From Brevundimonas sp. (GTDB taxonomy: Bacteria > Pseudomonadota > Alphaproteobacteria > Caulobacterales > Caulobacteraceae): a DNA stretch of 64,000 nucleotides. The translations under genes and the position numbers were made by a program. Of this stretch, positions 1 through 8,842 are shown piece after piece. The stretch lies in the NCBI RefSeq assembly GCF_030656255.1, contig NZ_JAUSOE010000026.1, positions 29,382 through 93,381 on the forward strand, given 5' to 3'. The notes beneath the pieces were generated by a model, which saw only the letters and a list, made by a program, of their open reading frames with translations, did no database searches and was not told the origin of the DNA. Position 1 is the first letter of the stretch. Every line of letters begins with the position of its first letter.

Positions 1-233
1 CGATAGTCCATGGTTGCGGCGCAGGTGGCGCACAGAACGCGGAAGCTCTGTCCTAGCGGCGCAGCAGGCACTGCCGAACGGTTGCGACCGACATAGGCCT
101 GATAATCCTCGACCTTGCAGGCCTTGAAGGCGGTCTCGCCACCCGGCGCAGGGGCGGTTGCGGGTGTTTGGGCGCAGGCGGACAACGCAAGTCCGGCGGC
201 CATCAGGGAACTCAGGATGAAGGTGGTCTTCAT
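1..233 (-). CDS. Small lipoprotein, partial (3' end outside window)
   Basis: The reading frame starts with ATG at 233 and runs off the left edge, so only about 77 residues are visible. The N-terminus is a lipoprotein signal (MKTTFILSSLMAAGLALSAC), with the lipid-accepting Cys at residue 20. The mature part has the pattern AFKACKVEDYQAYVGRNR, then RVLCATCAATMDYR. It is clearly a paralogue of the next gene (259-627), which has the same QYLVG / RVTCTTC / T.DY blocks. This layout resembles small periplasmic proteins of the peptidase-inhibitor I78 type, but the resemblance is from memory and weak. Likely anchored in the periplasmic face of a membrane; function unknown. Confidence 0.6.
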   Translation of the reverse strand, partial: MKTTFILSSLMAAGLALSACAQTPATAPAPGGETAFKACKVEDYQAYVGRNRSAVPAAPLGQSFRVLCATCAATMDY

Positions 234-258
234 GGTCGTCTCCGGGATACGTCGCAGC

Positions 259-627
259 CTAGCCGCAGCGGACCTGCTCGATGATGCCGCTGTCGGTGTT
301 GTAGAAGATGTTCAGACGATAGGCCGAATAGTCCTGGGTCACAGGACAGGTGGTGCAAGTGACGCGGCGGTTCACCACATCCACCGGCACGGGAATCTCG
401 GTCCGGGACTTGCCGACCAGATACTGCATCTCGCCGGCCTTGCAGATGTCGGTCGTCTGTCCGGTCGGCATGCGGCTGCCGACGGGCGGGTTCAACTGGG
501 CGCGTTCGACCGTGCGGGGCGCCGGCTGATCGGCGACAGGCGTCGAACAGGCCGCCAGCAGCCCCAGCCCCACGAAGCCGGCGATCAGGCCGCCTTTTCC
601 CAGCGCCCTTCGTCCGTTTGACGCCAA
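259..627 (-). CDS. Small lipoprotein, I78-inhibitor-like paralogue
   Basis: About 122 residues if the TTG at 627 is the start. No ATG suits the signal sequence, so the start is uncertain. The hydrophobic stretch GLIAGFVGLGLLAAC ends in a lipobox Cys. The C-terminal half (ICKAGEMQYLVGKSRTEIP, then RVTCTTCPVTQDY, ending in IIEQVRCG) is homologous to the truncated gene on its left, so the two form a tandem paralogous pair. The 5' end overlaps the 3' end of holC by about 40 nt, suggesting cotranscription with holC and pepA. The family assignment is tentative: the C-terminal pattern with a basic residue and Gly near the end is what I78-type inhibitors show. Confidence 0.55.
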   Translation of the reverse strand: MASNGRRALGKGGLIAGFVGLGLLAACSTPVADQPAPRTVERAQLNPPVGSRMPTGQTTDICKAGEMQYLVGKSRTEIPVPVDVVNRRVTCTTCPVTQDYSAYRLNIFYNTDSGIIEQVRCG

Positions 628-1043
628 TAGGCCAGATTGGCGCCCTGTTCTTTCAGCGTCTTCCAGCGCCCGCGTGCGTGTTGCAGCGCCGGCTCGTCCC
701 GACCGTCGAAAATAATGAAGCATCGTTCAAACCCTTCCGTCACGCCCAGTTCTGCGTCGTCGACGATGAACAGCGCCTGAGCGCCGTTCAGGTTCTCTCC
801 CGATTCGCTCAGCAGCACAGGCTGGCGATCCGCATGGGGCTGATCGGCCCGGCCATGCGGCAGGAAGCTCTCTTCGTGAAAACTCCACAGACGCTCGTCG
901 ATATCGTCCAGCCGATGGGCGTGCGACGACTTGATCATGGCGCGCCAGCTCCGCTCGAGCGTCTTCTCGAGCAGGGTCGGCAACACCTGGTCCAGCGTGG
1001 AGCGCTCCAGGTGGTAGAACCAGATTTCGGGCTTGTCGCTCAC
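585..1043 (-). CDS. holC: DNA polymerase III subunit chi
   Basis: 152 residues, the usual length for HolC. It starts MSDKPEIWFYHLERSTLDQVLPTLLEKTLERSWRAMI and contains the family blocks LDDIDERLWSFHEESFLPHG, QPVLLSESGENLNGAQALFIVDDAE and GFERCFIIFDG. Chi links the clamp loader of the replicative polymerase to single-strand binding protein. The gene lies 19 nt behind pepA on the same strand, the common pepA-holC arrangement in proteobacteria, which supports the call. Confidence 0.9.
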   Translation of the reverse strand: MSDKPEIWFYHLERSTLDQVLPTLLEKTLERSWRAMIKSSHAHRLDDIDERLWSFHEESFLPHGRADQPHADRQPVLLSESGENLNGAQALFIVDDAELGVTEGFERCFIIFDGRDEPALQHARGRWKTLKEQGANLAYWRQTDEGRWEKAA

Positions 1044-1062
1044 CCGGCTCTATCTCCGGAAC

Positions 1063-2538
1063 TCAAGCTTCGTAAGTATCGGCCACCATGCGATCCAGGG
1101 TGCGCACGGCGAAGCCGACGCCGCCTTCCGGCACGGTGGGGCTGGGGCTCTTGTTGGCCCAGGCGGTCGGGGCGATGTCCAGGTGCGCCCAAGGCACGCC
1201 GTTGGTGAAGCGTTGCAGGAACAGGGCGGCGGTGATCGAACCACCGGCGCGGCCGTTGCCGGTGTTCTTCACATCGGCGATCTTCGAATCGATATGCTGT
1301 TCGTAGATGTCCGGGATCGGCATCCGCCAGAAATTCTCGCCCACCTTCTTCGACGCCGCCAGGATTGGATCGGCGACCTCGTCGGAGTTCGAGAAGACGC
1401 CGGCGTAATCCAGGCCCAGGGCCACGATCATGGCGCCCGTCAGGGTGGCCAGGTCGATCATGAATTTCGGCTTGAAACGCTGCTGCGTGTACCAGAGGGC
1501 GTCGGCCAGGACGAGACGGCCCTCGGCGTCGGTGTTGATGACCTCGACCGTCTGGCCCGACATGGACACGACCACGTCGCCCGGACGCTGGGCGTCGCCG
1601 TCCGGCATGTTCTCGACCAGACCCAACACGCCGACGGCGTTGACCTTGGCCTTGCGGCCGGCCAGGGCGATCATGGTTCCGGTCACGGCGGCCGCGCCGC
1701 CCATGTCCCATTTCATGTCTTCCATGCCGTCGGCCGGCTTGATCGAGATGCCGCCGGTGTCGAAACACACGCCCTTGCCGACGAAGGCGATCGGCTGACC
1801 GCCGGCCGCGCCGCCGTTCCACTTGATCACGGCCAGCTGGCTCTCGCGACGGCTGCCCTGGCCGACGGCCAGAAGCGTGCGCATGCCCAGCTTCTCCATC
1901 TCGGCCTCGCCGAGGATTTCGACCTCAAGGCCCAGGCTTTCCAACGCCTTGACGCGCTTGGCGAACTCGGCCGGGTACAGGACGTTGGCGGGTTCGGACA
2001 CCAGGTCGCGGGCGAAGATCACCCCGTCGGCCACGGCCGACAGCGGCTCCAGCGCGGCTTCGGCGGCCCGCAGATCCGACGTAACGACGCGGACAGTGGT
2101 GATCGACGGAATCTTGTCGGGCTTCTGGGTGGTGCGATACTTGTCGAAGCGATAGGCCGCCAGACGCGCGGCGAAGCCGACGCGGGCCGCCTGGTCGGGC
2201 GTCAGGCCCGAGGCGTCGATGGTCAGGATTTCTGCGCCCGACAATTTCACCGCCGAATAGGCGGCGCCGCCGAAGGCCTCGACCGCCAGATCGTCCAGCT
2301 TGTCCGCAGCCCCAGCGCCCACCAGCAGCACGCTGTCGGCGTTCACGCCCGACGGCGCGGCGATGCTCAGGGTCTGTCCGGCCTTGCCGACGAAGCGGCT
2401 CTTGGACATCGCCTTGGTCAGGGCGCCATTGGTCTTGGTGTCCAGGTCTGGTCCTGAACCGGCGAGAGCGCGGTCCTCATGAACAGGCACGGCGAGAATT
2501 TCAGCGGCGTCGACGGCGGCGACGAACTCGATCTTCAT
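1063..2538 (-). CDS. pepA: Leucyl aminopeptidase (M17 family)
   Basis: 491 residues from the ATG at 2538; an upstream in-frame ATG at 2562 would only add eight residues. The C-terminal catalytic half carries the M17 metal and active-site blocks: KGVCFDTGGISIKPADGMEDMKWDMGG and the signature NTDAEGRLVLADAL, which supplies the Asp/Glu ligands of the two-metal centre. The N-terminal half (about residues 1-160) is the variable regulatory domain. It is a cytosolic hexameric enzyme that releases N-terminal residues from peptides. First gene of a minus-strand unit with holC; the divergent lptF starts 140 bp away, so that gap holds both promoters. Confidence 0.95.
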   Translation of the reverse strand: MKIEFVAAVDAAEILAVPVHEDRALAGSGPDLDTKTNGALTKAMSKSRFVGKAGQTLSIAAPSGVNADSVLLVGAGAADKLDDLAVEAFGGAAYSAVKLSGAEILTIDASGLTPDQAARVGFAARLAAYRFDKYRTTQKPDKIPSITTVRVVTSDLRAAEAALEPLSAVADGVIFARDLVSEPANVLYPAEFAKRVKALESLGLEVEILGEAEMEKLGMRTLLAVGQGSRRESQLAVIKWNGGAAGGQPIAFVGKGVCFDTGGISIKPADGMEDMKWDMGGAAAVTGTMIALAGRKAKVNAVGVLGLVENMPDGDAQRPGDVVVSMSGQTVEVINTDAEGRLVLADALWYTQQRFKPKFMIDLATLTGAMIVALGLDYAGVFSNSDEVADPILAASKKVGENFWRMPIPDIYEQHIDSKIADVKNTGNGRAGGSITAALFLQRFTNGVPWAHLDIAPTAWANKSPSPTVPEGGVGFAVRTLDRMVADTYEA

Positions 2539-2678
2539 ACAGCGACTCCAGCCAGGCCCCACCCGGCGTTACAATGGAAAAAGACAAACGGCGCGTCTGC
2601 TTGTCGCGGACGCGCCCTCCTGTGCTACTAGATGCGCCTCATTATCGCCGCCTGCAACCGGGCGAAGTCCATCCGCCC

Positions 2679-3815
2679 ATGACCCTGATTCAAAGATACC
2701 TTTTCCGCCAGATCTCGCTGCCCGTGGTTGCGACCTGCGCTTCCTTGGCTGGAATCGGAATTCTGAGCCAAAGCCTCGACCAACTCGAAGTCATTGTCGA
2801 ACGTGGCCAGAGCGTGTGGGTCATGGTGAAATTGACCCTGCTGGCCCTGCCCCAGCTCCTAGCCGTCATCCTGCCGATCGGTCTGTTCGTCGGCGCCCTC
2901 ATCGCCCTGACCCGAATGCAGCGCGAGCAGGAACTGACGGCGGCCTTCGCCGGCGGGATGACGCGATGGCAGGTGATCTCGCCCGCAGCGCGTCTGGCGT
3001 TCCTGGTGCTGATCCTGAATCTCGTGATGACCCTGTTCGCCCAGCCCTGGGCCCAGCGTGAAGCCCGAAACCAGGCCTTCGCCATTCGCACCGATCTGGC
3101 GGCCCTGCTGGTCGAGGAGGGCCAGTTCGTCCAGGGACCGGACGGCTTGACCGTCTATGTCCAGCAGATCGAACAGAACGGTCTTCTGAAGAACCTGTTC
3201 GTCTACCTCGACGACGGCAAGTCGACCCAGAACTGGAGCGCCGCCGAGGCGCGTTTCGGCCGTGACGCCGCCAATGAACCGGTTCTCACCATGATCGACG
3301 GTTCCTGGCAGAAATATTCGTCGCGTGGCGTGCTCGAGACCCTGTCCTTCGACAGATACGATTTCCCCCTGGGTCAGTTCTCCAACGTGACCGAGCAGAT
3401 TCGCTACAAGCCGGCCGACCTCTATCTTCGCCAGCTGTTGAACCCCTCGCCCCGCGTGCTGGAGACCGCCGGATCGCGCGGCGAACTGCTGGCCGAGGCT
3501 CACGCCCGCATCGCAGCCCCGCTCTACGCGCTTGTCGCCATGGCCATGGCCCTGGCCGCCATCATGGGCGGATCGTTCAGCCGCACCGGATATTCGCTGC
3601 GGATCGCCAAGGCGGCGGGCGTCTTCCTGCTGGTGCGGGTGATCGGCTACGGACTGGTGGCCGCCAGCGCCTGGAACCCGTGGATGAATATCCTGCAGTA
3701 TCTGGCGCCCCTGATCGTCGTCGCGGCGGCCATGCGGGTGCTGTTCCGCGCCCTCAAGCCCCGCAAGCGCCGAAAGCTGCCGGTCATCGACCAGTTGCGC
3801 GCGAGATTCGCATGA
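2679..3815 (+). CDS. lptF: LPS export ABC transporter permease LptF
   Basis: 378 residues starting MTLIQRYLFRQISLP at 2679. It has the LptF/LptG (YjgP/YjgQ) layout: an N-terminal membrane segment, then a membrane pair around residues 55-125, a periplasmic beta-jellyroll domain around 130-265, and three C-terminal membrane segments. With LptG and the LptB2 ATPase it pulls lipopolysaccharide out of the inner membrane. Its stop overlaps the lptG start by 4 nt (ATGA), so the two permeases are translationally coupled. The longer upstream frame to 2574 crosses the promoter region and is unlikely to be translated. Confidence 0.93.
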   Translation: MTLIQRYLFRQISLPVVATCASLAGIGILSQSLDQLEVIVERGQSVWVMVKLTLLALPQLLAVILPIGLFVGALIALTRMQREQELTAAFAGGMTRWQVISPAARLAFLVLILNLVMTLFAQPWAQREARNQAFAIRTDLAALLVEEGQFVQGPDGLTVYVQQIEQNGLLKNLFVYLDDGKSTQNWSAAEARFGRDAANEPVLTMIDGSWQKYSSRGVLETLSFDRYDFPLGQFSNVTEQIRYKPADLYLRQLLNPSPRVLETAGSRGELLAEAHARIAAPLYALVAMAMALAAIMGGSFSRTGYSLRIAKAAGVFLLVRVIGYGLVAASAWNPWMNILQYLAPLIVVAAAMRVLFRALKPRKRRKLPVIDQLRARFA

Positions 3816-4948
3816 CCCTGGCCCTTCTCTCGCCTTCCCGATTGCGCCTGCCTCGGTTGGGCCGAATCGAACGCTATGTGCTGATCCAGCAGCTTCGTTC
3901 CCTGGGCGTGGCTTTGGCCGTGATCTCCGCTCTGGTGATGCTCATCGACTTCGTCGAGGTGTCGCGTGGCGTGGGTTCGGATCAGGACGTGTCCGCCCTG
4001 CGTATCCTGGGTCTCGTAGCCCTGAAATCGCCGTCGGTGATCGTTCAGCTTCTGCCCTTCGTCTTCCTGTTCGGGACCTTGGCCGCCTATATCGGCCTGA
4101 ACCGACGCAGCGAACTGGTGGCCATGAGGGCGGCGGGCGTGTCGGCCTGGCGGTTCGTCCTGCCGGCTGCAGGCATGGCCTTGGTCCTGGGGGTTCTGAC
4201 CGTGACCGTTCTGGGGCCGCTCGCTTCGGCCGGCGACGGCCTTTGGCAGCGCGAACGGGCGCGCATCTCAGGAACAGCCCCCGGCGCCAGTTCCAACGAC
4301 GCCATCTGGCTGCGCGAGGGCGACGACCAGAGGCAGATGATCATTCGCGCCGGGCGTCAGGACCGCGCCAACGCCCGACTTCTGGACGTCACCTTCTTCA
4401 TCTACACGACCGATGCGGAAGGCAACCGGGACTTCTCGGAACGAATCGACGCCCAGTCCGCCGCTCTCAGTGCGGGCCGCTGGCGGTTGACCGATGCAGT
4501 CGGCGCCAGCATCGGCCAGCGCGCCGTGACCTATTCCAGCCTCGACCTCCTCTCCAGTCTGGCGGATGAAGAGGCCTTCGAGCGTTTCGCCCGCCCTCAA
4601 TCGACGCCCTTCTGGTCGTTGCCGAACCAGATCCAGCGAATCGAAAACGCCGGGTTCGCCTCCACCGCCTATCGGTTACGGTTCCAGCAGTTGCTGGTAA
4701 CGCCCCTGGTCTTCGCAGCCATGTCGATCCTGGCGGCGGCGTTTTCGTTGCGGCTGATGCGTCTGGGCGACCTGGCGAAGATGAGCGTAGCGGCCGTGGT
4801 GCTGGGCTTCGCCTTCTTCTTCCTGAACCAGTTTTCGTCCGCCATGGGGTCGGCCGAGGTGGTTCCCCCCTTCGTGGCGGCCTGGTTGCCGCCGATATTG
4901 ACGGCGCTCGCCGCCTTCACCTTGCTGTTCTATACCGAAGACGGCTAA
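3812..4948 (+). CDS. lptG: LPS export ABC transporter permease LptG
   Basis: 378 residues from the ATG at 3812, overlapping lptF by 4 nt. Same fold as LptF: N-terminal membrane helix (LRSLGVALAVISALVMLIDFVEV), a helix pair with the block SELVAMRAAGVSAWRF, a periplasmic domain at about 140-290, and three C-terminal helices ending in FVAAWLPPILTALAAFTLLFY. It partners LptF in the LptB2FG exporter. The outer-membrane component lptD follows 33 nt later, so inner- and outer-membrane parts of LPS transport are made from one operon. Confidence 0.93.
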   Translation: MTLALLSPSRLRLPRLGRIERYVLIQQLRSLGVALAVISALVMLIDFVEVSRGVGSDQDVSALRILGLVALKSPSVIVQLLPFVFLFGTLAAYIGLNRRSELVAMRAAGVSAWRFVLPAAGMALVLGVLTVTVLGPLASAGDGLWQRERARISGTAPGASSNDAIWLREGDDQRQMIIRAGRQDRANARLLDVTFFIYTTDAEGNRDFSERIDAQSAALSAGRWRLTDAVGASIGQRAVTYSSLDLLSSLADEEAFERFARPQSTPFWSLPNQIQRIENAGFASTAYRLRFQQLLVTPLVFAAMSILAAAFSLRLMRLGDLAKMSVAAVVLGFAFFFLNQFSSAMGSAEVVPPFVAAWLPPILTALAAFTLLFYTEDG

Positions 4949-4981
4949 GCGAGCGCCTCGCTCAAGACAGACGGATGGTTC

Positions 4982-7414
4982 ATGCAGGGTGATCGCGATC
5001 AGCGTTCGAAGGCCTTCCGGGCGCGGCTTCTGGCCGGCGCGGCCCTGTTCGTCTGCGTTCCTTTCGCCGGGGTCGCTGCAGCACAGACGACGCCCGCCTC
5101 GGACGGCCTGCCCCAAGGCGCGGTCTATGTCGACGCCGGCAGCGCCAGTCGCACCGGCGAAGTGATCACCGCCGAAAGCAACGGCGGCGACCGGGTCTAT
5201 CTGCGCGCCGACGGCAATGTGCTGCGCGGCGACAACCTCGCCTATGACCTGTCCAGCGGCGCGGCCTCGGCCAGCGGCCGTGTGGAAGCCGTTTCGGCGG
5301 ATGGAACCATCGTCTACGCCAGCCATCTGGAAACCGATCGCGACCTTAAGGCGGCCATAGCAGTCGATTTCGCGACACGGTTCGAGAACGGCGCCAGTCT
5401 GATGGCGGCGACGGCGGTTCGGCGGAGCGAAAACGTCAACGAACTGAACTACGCCATTTTCACCCCCTGCCCGATCTGCGATGCGAACGGCCCCAAACGG
5501 CCCAGCATTTCGATCCAGGCTGAAAAGGTCGTCCAGGACGAAGCCCTGCGCGCCGTCATCTATCGCAACGCCATCTTCCGGGTCGGCGGCGTCCCGGTCT
5601 TCTACACCCCGTTTTTCGCCCATCCCGATCCGACGGTGGAGCGGGCCTCCGGCTTCCTGGTGCCCATCGTCAACTATGATGAAGGTCGCGGCGTCTCGAT
5701 CGAGGTTCCCTATCTTCACGTGGTCTCGCCGTCGGAAGACTGGCTGATCAGTCCTCAGATCAACACCAATGTCTCGCCCCTGCTGAACCTGCAATGGCGT
5801 CGCCGGTTCGCCAACGGTTCCGTGATGGCGCGCGGCGGCTATACCTACGAGCGGAACTTCGGCGATTTTGATCTGAACGGCGACGGAGATTACGAAAGCA
5901 ACGTCCGTTTCGGCGACAAGGAACACCGCAGCTATCTGCTGTCGCACGGCGAATACGATCCTGACGGCCCCTGGCGTTTCGGGTTCACGGCCGAGCGCAC
6001 GTCGGACAAGACACTGTTCGACCGCTACGACGTGCGCGACACCTATCAGGACAACGGACTCTATTACGGCGACCGTCGTCGCCTGATCAGCCAGATCTAC
6101 GCCGAACGTCAGACCGAACGATCCTATGTGTCGGTCGCCGCCTTCTCCATTCAGAGCCTGCGGCTGGACCCTGCCTACGAGGACAACGACTTCCGCGACG
6201 CCTCCGGCTTCAAGGTGTTCGAGGATGACGACGACCTGCCTCTGGTCGCGCCTCTGATCGACGCCCGCTGGGAACCTTCGGGTCCGGTCTTCGGCGGTCG
6301 ATTGCGGCTGAAGGGATCGGCCGTCTCGCTCTATCGCGACAATTTCGTCGGTGCGCCGATCCTGAACCCTGACATCGTGCCTTCGGTGACGACGGGCTTG
6401 TCCGGCGTCGATAGCCGCAGGGTGACCGCGCAGGCGGAGTGGCGTCGAACCTTCATCACGGGCTCAGGTCTGCGGATCGAGCCGTTCATCGACGCGAGAG
6501 TTGACCTCTACTCGCTGTCCGATCTGCCGCCGATGATGGGCGTCGAGAGCGACGAGACCCTCAGCCGGACGCGCGCCAGCGCCGGGGTCGATGTCAGCTA
6601 TCCGCTGATCAGACGCACCCAGCGCGCGGACATCATCCTCGAGCCGGTCGTACAGGTTTCGGTTTCCAACAAGGCGGACATAGATCCTCGCATTCCGAAC
6701 GAGGATTCGCAGGTCATCGAGCTGGACGAGTCGTCGTTGTTCCGCATGGATCGCTTCTCCGGATATGATCTGGTCGAGGGCGGGCCGCGAGTCACAGCTG
6801 GCGGTCGCGCGACGATTCGCTGGTCGGAAGGGCGTAGCGCCAGCCTGTTCGTCGGCCGAAGCTATCGCGCCGATGACGAAGACGCCTTCCGCACTACGGT
6901 GCCGGACAGCACGACCGGCGCTCTTTACGATCCGACCGGTCTTGCGTCCTCGGCGTCGGATTGGGTGGTGCAGGGCAGTTTCTCGCCTTCCGATCGAATT
7001 CGCAGCTGGGGTCACGCGACCATCGATGGGTCCGGCGACGTTCGTCGCGCCGAGGCGGCGCTGGACGGCCGCTGGGGACGCCGCAATCTCGCGTCCGTCA
7101 GCTATATCGTGGATCGCTCCAATCCCTTGACCGGCGATCAGAACCGAAACTACGAATTCGTGCAGCTTTCGGGACAGCAGTTCGTCTATGGCGACTGGGG
7201 TGTCGCCGTCACGGGCATCGCCGATCTGGAACGGAACATCATCACTCGTCAGGAGGTCGGCGTCCTGTTCGACGACGACTGTTTGCGCGTCGAGTTCGGA
7301 TATCGCCGCGACAATACACGCGTGCGAGCCAGCGGCCCCTCGGACGGCGTCTATATACGCCTAAACCTCGCCACTTTCGGAGGTTCAGGTTATGGACAGG
7401 GTGAAATGCGTTGA
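4982..7414 (+). CDS. lptD: LPS-assembly outer membrane protein LptD
   Basis: 810 residues with an N-terminal signal peptide (core LLAGAALFVCVPFAGVAAAQ). Residues about 45-140 form the OstA/LptA-like jellyroll (GGDRVYLRADGNVLRGDNLAYDLSSGAASASGRVEA) and the rest is the 26-strand barrel. It receives LPS from the periplasmic bridge and, with LptE, inserts it into the outer leaflet. A CPIC pair follows the jellyroll (residues about 161-164), so cysteines are present, though not laid out as in E. coli LptD. Downstream is surA, the chaperone on which LptD folding depends. Confidence 0.93.
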   Translation: MQGDRDQRSKAFRARLLAGAALFVCVPFAGVAAAQTTPASDGLPQGAVYVDAGSASRTGEVITAESNGGDRVYLRADGNVLRGDNLAYDLSSGAASASGRVEAVSADGTIVYASHLETDRDLKAAIAVDFATRFENGASLMAATAVRRSENVNELNYAIFTPCPICDANGPKRPSISIQAEKVVQDEALRAVIYRNAIFRVGGVPVFYTPFFAHPDPTVERASGFLVPIVNYDEGRGVSIEVPYLHVVSPSEDWLISPQINTNVSPLLNLQWRRRFANGSVMARGGYTYERNFGDFDLNGDGDYESNVRFGDKEHRSYLLSHGEYDPDGPWRFGFTAERTSDKTLFDRYDVRDTYQDNGLYYGDRRRLISQIYAERQTERSYVSVAAFSIQSLRLDPAYEDNDFRDASGFKVFEDDDDLPLVAPLIDARWEPSGPVFGGRLRLKGSAVSLYRDNFVGAPILNPDIVPSVTTGLSGVDSRRVTAQAEWRRTFITGSGLRIEPFIDARVDLYSLSDLPPMMGVESDETLSRTRASAGVDVSYPLIRRTQRADIILEPVVQVSVSNKADIDPRIPNEDSQVIELDESSLFRMDRFSGYDLVEGGPRVTAGGRATIRWSEGRSASLFVGRSYRADDEDAFRTTVPDSTTGALYDPTGLASSASDWVVQGSFSPSDRIRSWGHATIDGSGDVRRAEAALDGRWGRRNLASVSYIVDRSNPLTGDQNRNYEFVQLSGQQFVYGDWGVAVTGIADLERNIITRQEVGVLFDDDCLRVEFGYRRDNTRVRASGPSDGVYIRLNLATFGGSGYGQGEMR

Positions 7415-7486
7415 GCATGACGCTTTACGGGGCGCGACCGTCTGCCGGCCTGGCAAACGGACCGCTGTGAGGAATCAGGACGACCA

Positions 7487-8842
7487 ATGGGTTTGATGCG
7501 TTATTCGACGGGGGCTGCGCTCGCGGCGGTCCTCCTCGCCGGTTCGGCCTATGGTCAGACGGCGTCCGTTCCGGCCGCTCCGCAGGCGTCCGCCGCCGGC
7601 GCGCCCAATCCGGCGGCCGGTGACGGACCCGCAACGGCTCGTCCCGCCCCTCAGTTCGAGATGGCCGACGGCATCGTCGCCACGGTGAACGACAAGATCA
7701 TCACCGGCTTCGACCTGCGTCAGCAGATGCTGATGTTGATCGCCTCGTCGCAGGTCCAGCCGACCGAGCAGAACCTGCCGGCGATTCAGCAGGCCGCCCT
7801 CAACCGGCTGATCGAAGAGCGCCTGAAGGCGCAGGAGATCACCAAGTTCGAAAGCCTGAAGATCACCGACCAGGAGATCGACGAAGAGATCGCCCAGATG
7901 GCGCGCCAGGCCGGGGTCGCCCCAGCCGCCTATATGGAGTTCCTTCAGCAGGGCGGCATTCAGCCGAACGCCTTCCGCGAGAGCCTGCGCACCGAGATCG
8001 GCTGGGGCCAGCTGGTGCCCGGCCGCTTCAACAGCCGCGCCCGCCCCAGCACGCTTCAGGTCGACCAGGAAGTCCGTCGTCTCAATGATGCGGCCGCCCA
8101 GCCCCAGTATCTGATCGGCGAAATCTATATCGAGGCCTCGCGCGTCGGCGGCCAGGAAGCCGCCATGAACGGCGCCCGCCAACTGGTGCAGCAGATCATC
8201 CAGGGCGCGCCCTTCCAGGCCGTCGCCCAGCAGTTCTCGTCCGCCCCTTCGGCCTCGGCCCGGGTGCCCGGCGACGCCGGCTGGGTGGTCAAGGGCACGG
8301 TCCAGCCCGCGCTCCAGACCATCTTCGACCAACTCCAGCCCGGCCAGCTGTCCAACCCGATCGCCGTCGATGGCGGGGTGTACATCATCTATATGCGCGA
8401 CAAGCGCGACGGCGCGGCGACCAGCCTGGTCTCGCTGCGGCAACTGATGGTCGAACTGCCCGAGACGGCGTCGGAGGCCGATCTGGCCGCCGCGACCCGC
8501 ACTCTGGAAGGCCTGCGTCAGGGATTGAACTGCGACAACATCCTGTCCCAGGCGCGCGCGACCCAGGGGGTGATCGGGGCGGACCTCGGCGAATCTGACG
8601 TCGCCAACCTGGCGCCCCAGTTCCAGCAGTTCGCCCGCACCGGCGAGATCGGCTCGGTCTCCACGCCGATCCGCACCCCGCTGGGCCTGCACCTGGTCGC
8701 CGTCTGCGGTCGCCGGGTCGGCGGCCCCGAGGCCCCGAACCGTCAACAGGTCGAGGGTCGTCTGCGGGCCCAGAACCTGGCCGTGCTCGAACGCCGCTAT
8801 CTGCGCGACCTGCGCAGCGACGCCCTGATCGAGTTCAAATGA
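7487..8842 (+). CDS. surA: Periplasmic chaperone / peptidylprolyl isomerase SurA
   Basis: 451 residues with a signal peptide (LAAVLLAGSAYGQ) followed by a Pro/Ala-rich linker to about residue 60. The SurA N-terminal chaperone region (IVATVNDKIITGFDLRQQMLML) starts there. A parvulin domain lies at about 205-305 (FQAVAQQFSSAPSASARVPGDAGWV) and a second, degenerate one at about 315-415. The linker and length are larger than in E. coli. The gene follows lptD by 72 nt and overlaps pdxA by 4 nt, the widespread lptD-surA-pdxA-rsmA arrangement. Confidence 0.92.
   Translation: MGLMRYSTGAALAAVLLAGSAYGQTASVPAAPQASAAGAPNPAAGDGPATARPAPQFEMADGIVATVNDKIITGFDLRQQMLMLIASSQVQPTEQNLPAIQQAALNRLIEERLKAQEITKFESLKITDQEIDEEIAQMARQAGVAPAAYMEFLQQGGIQPNAFRESLRTEIGWGQLVPGRFNSRARPSTLQVDQEVRRLNDAAAQPQYLIGEIYIEASRVGGQEAAMNGARQLVQQIIQGAPFQAVAQQFSSAPSASARVPGDAGWVVKGTVQPALQTIFDQLQPGQLSNPIAVDGGVYIIYMRDKRDGAATSLVSLRQLMVELPETASEADLAAATRTLEGLRQGLNCDNILSQARATQGVIGADLGESDVANLAPQFQQFARTGEIGSVSTPIRTPLGLHLVAVCGRRVGGPEAPNRQQVEGRLRAQNLAVLERRYLRDLRSDALIEFK

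Noticed and set aside
115-621. Plus-strand reading frame over the first genes
   Set aside because: It is antisense to the two lipoprotein genes, has arginine/alanine-rich shadow composition and no motif.
1033-2457. 474-codon plus-strand frame
   Set aside because: Antisense shadow of pepA; long only because GC-rich DNA lacks stop codons.
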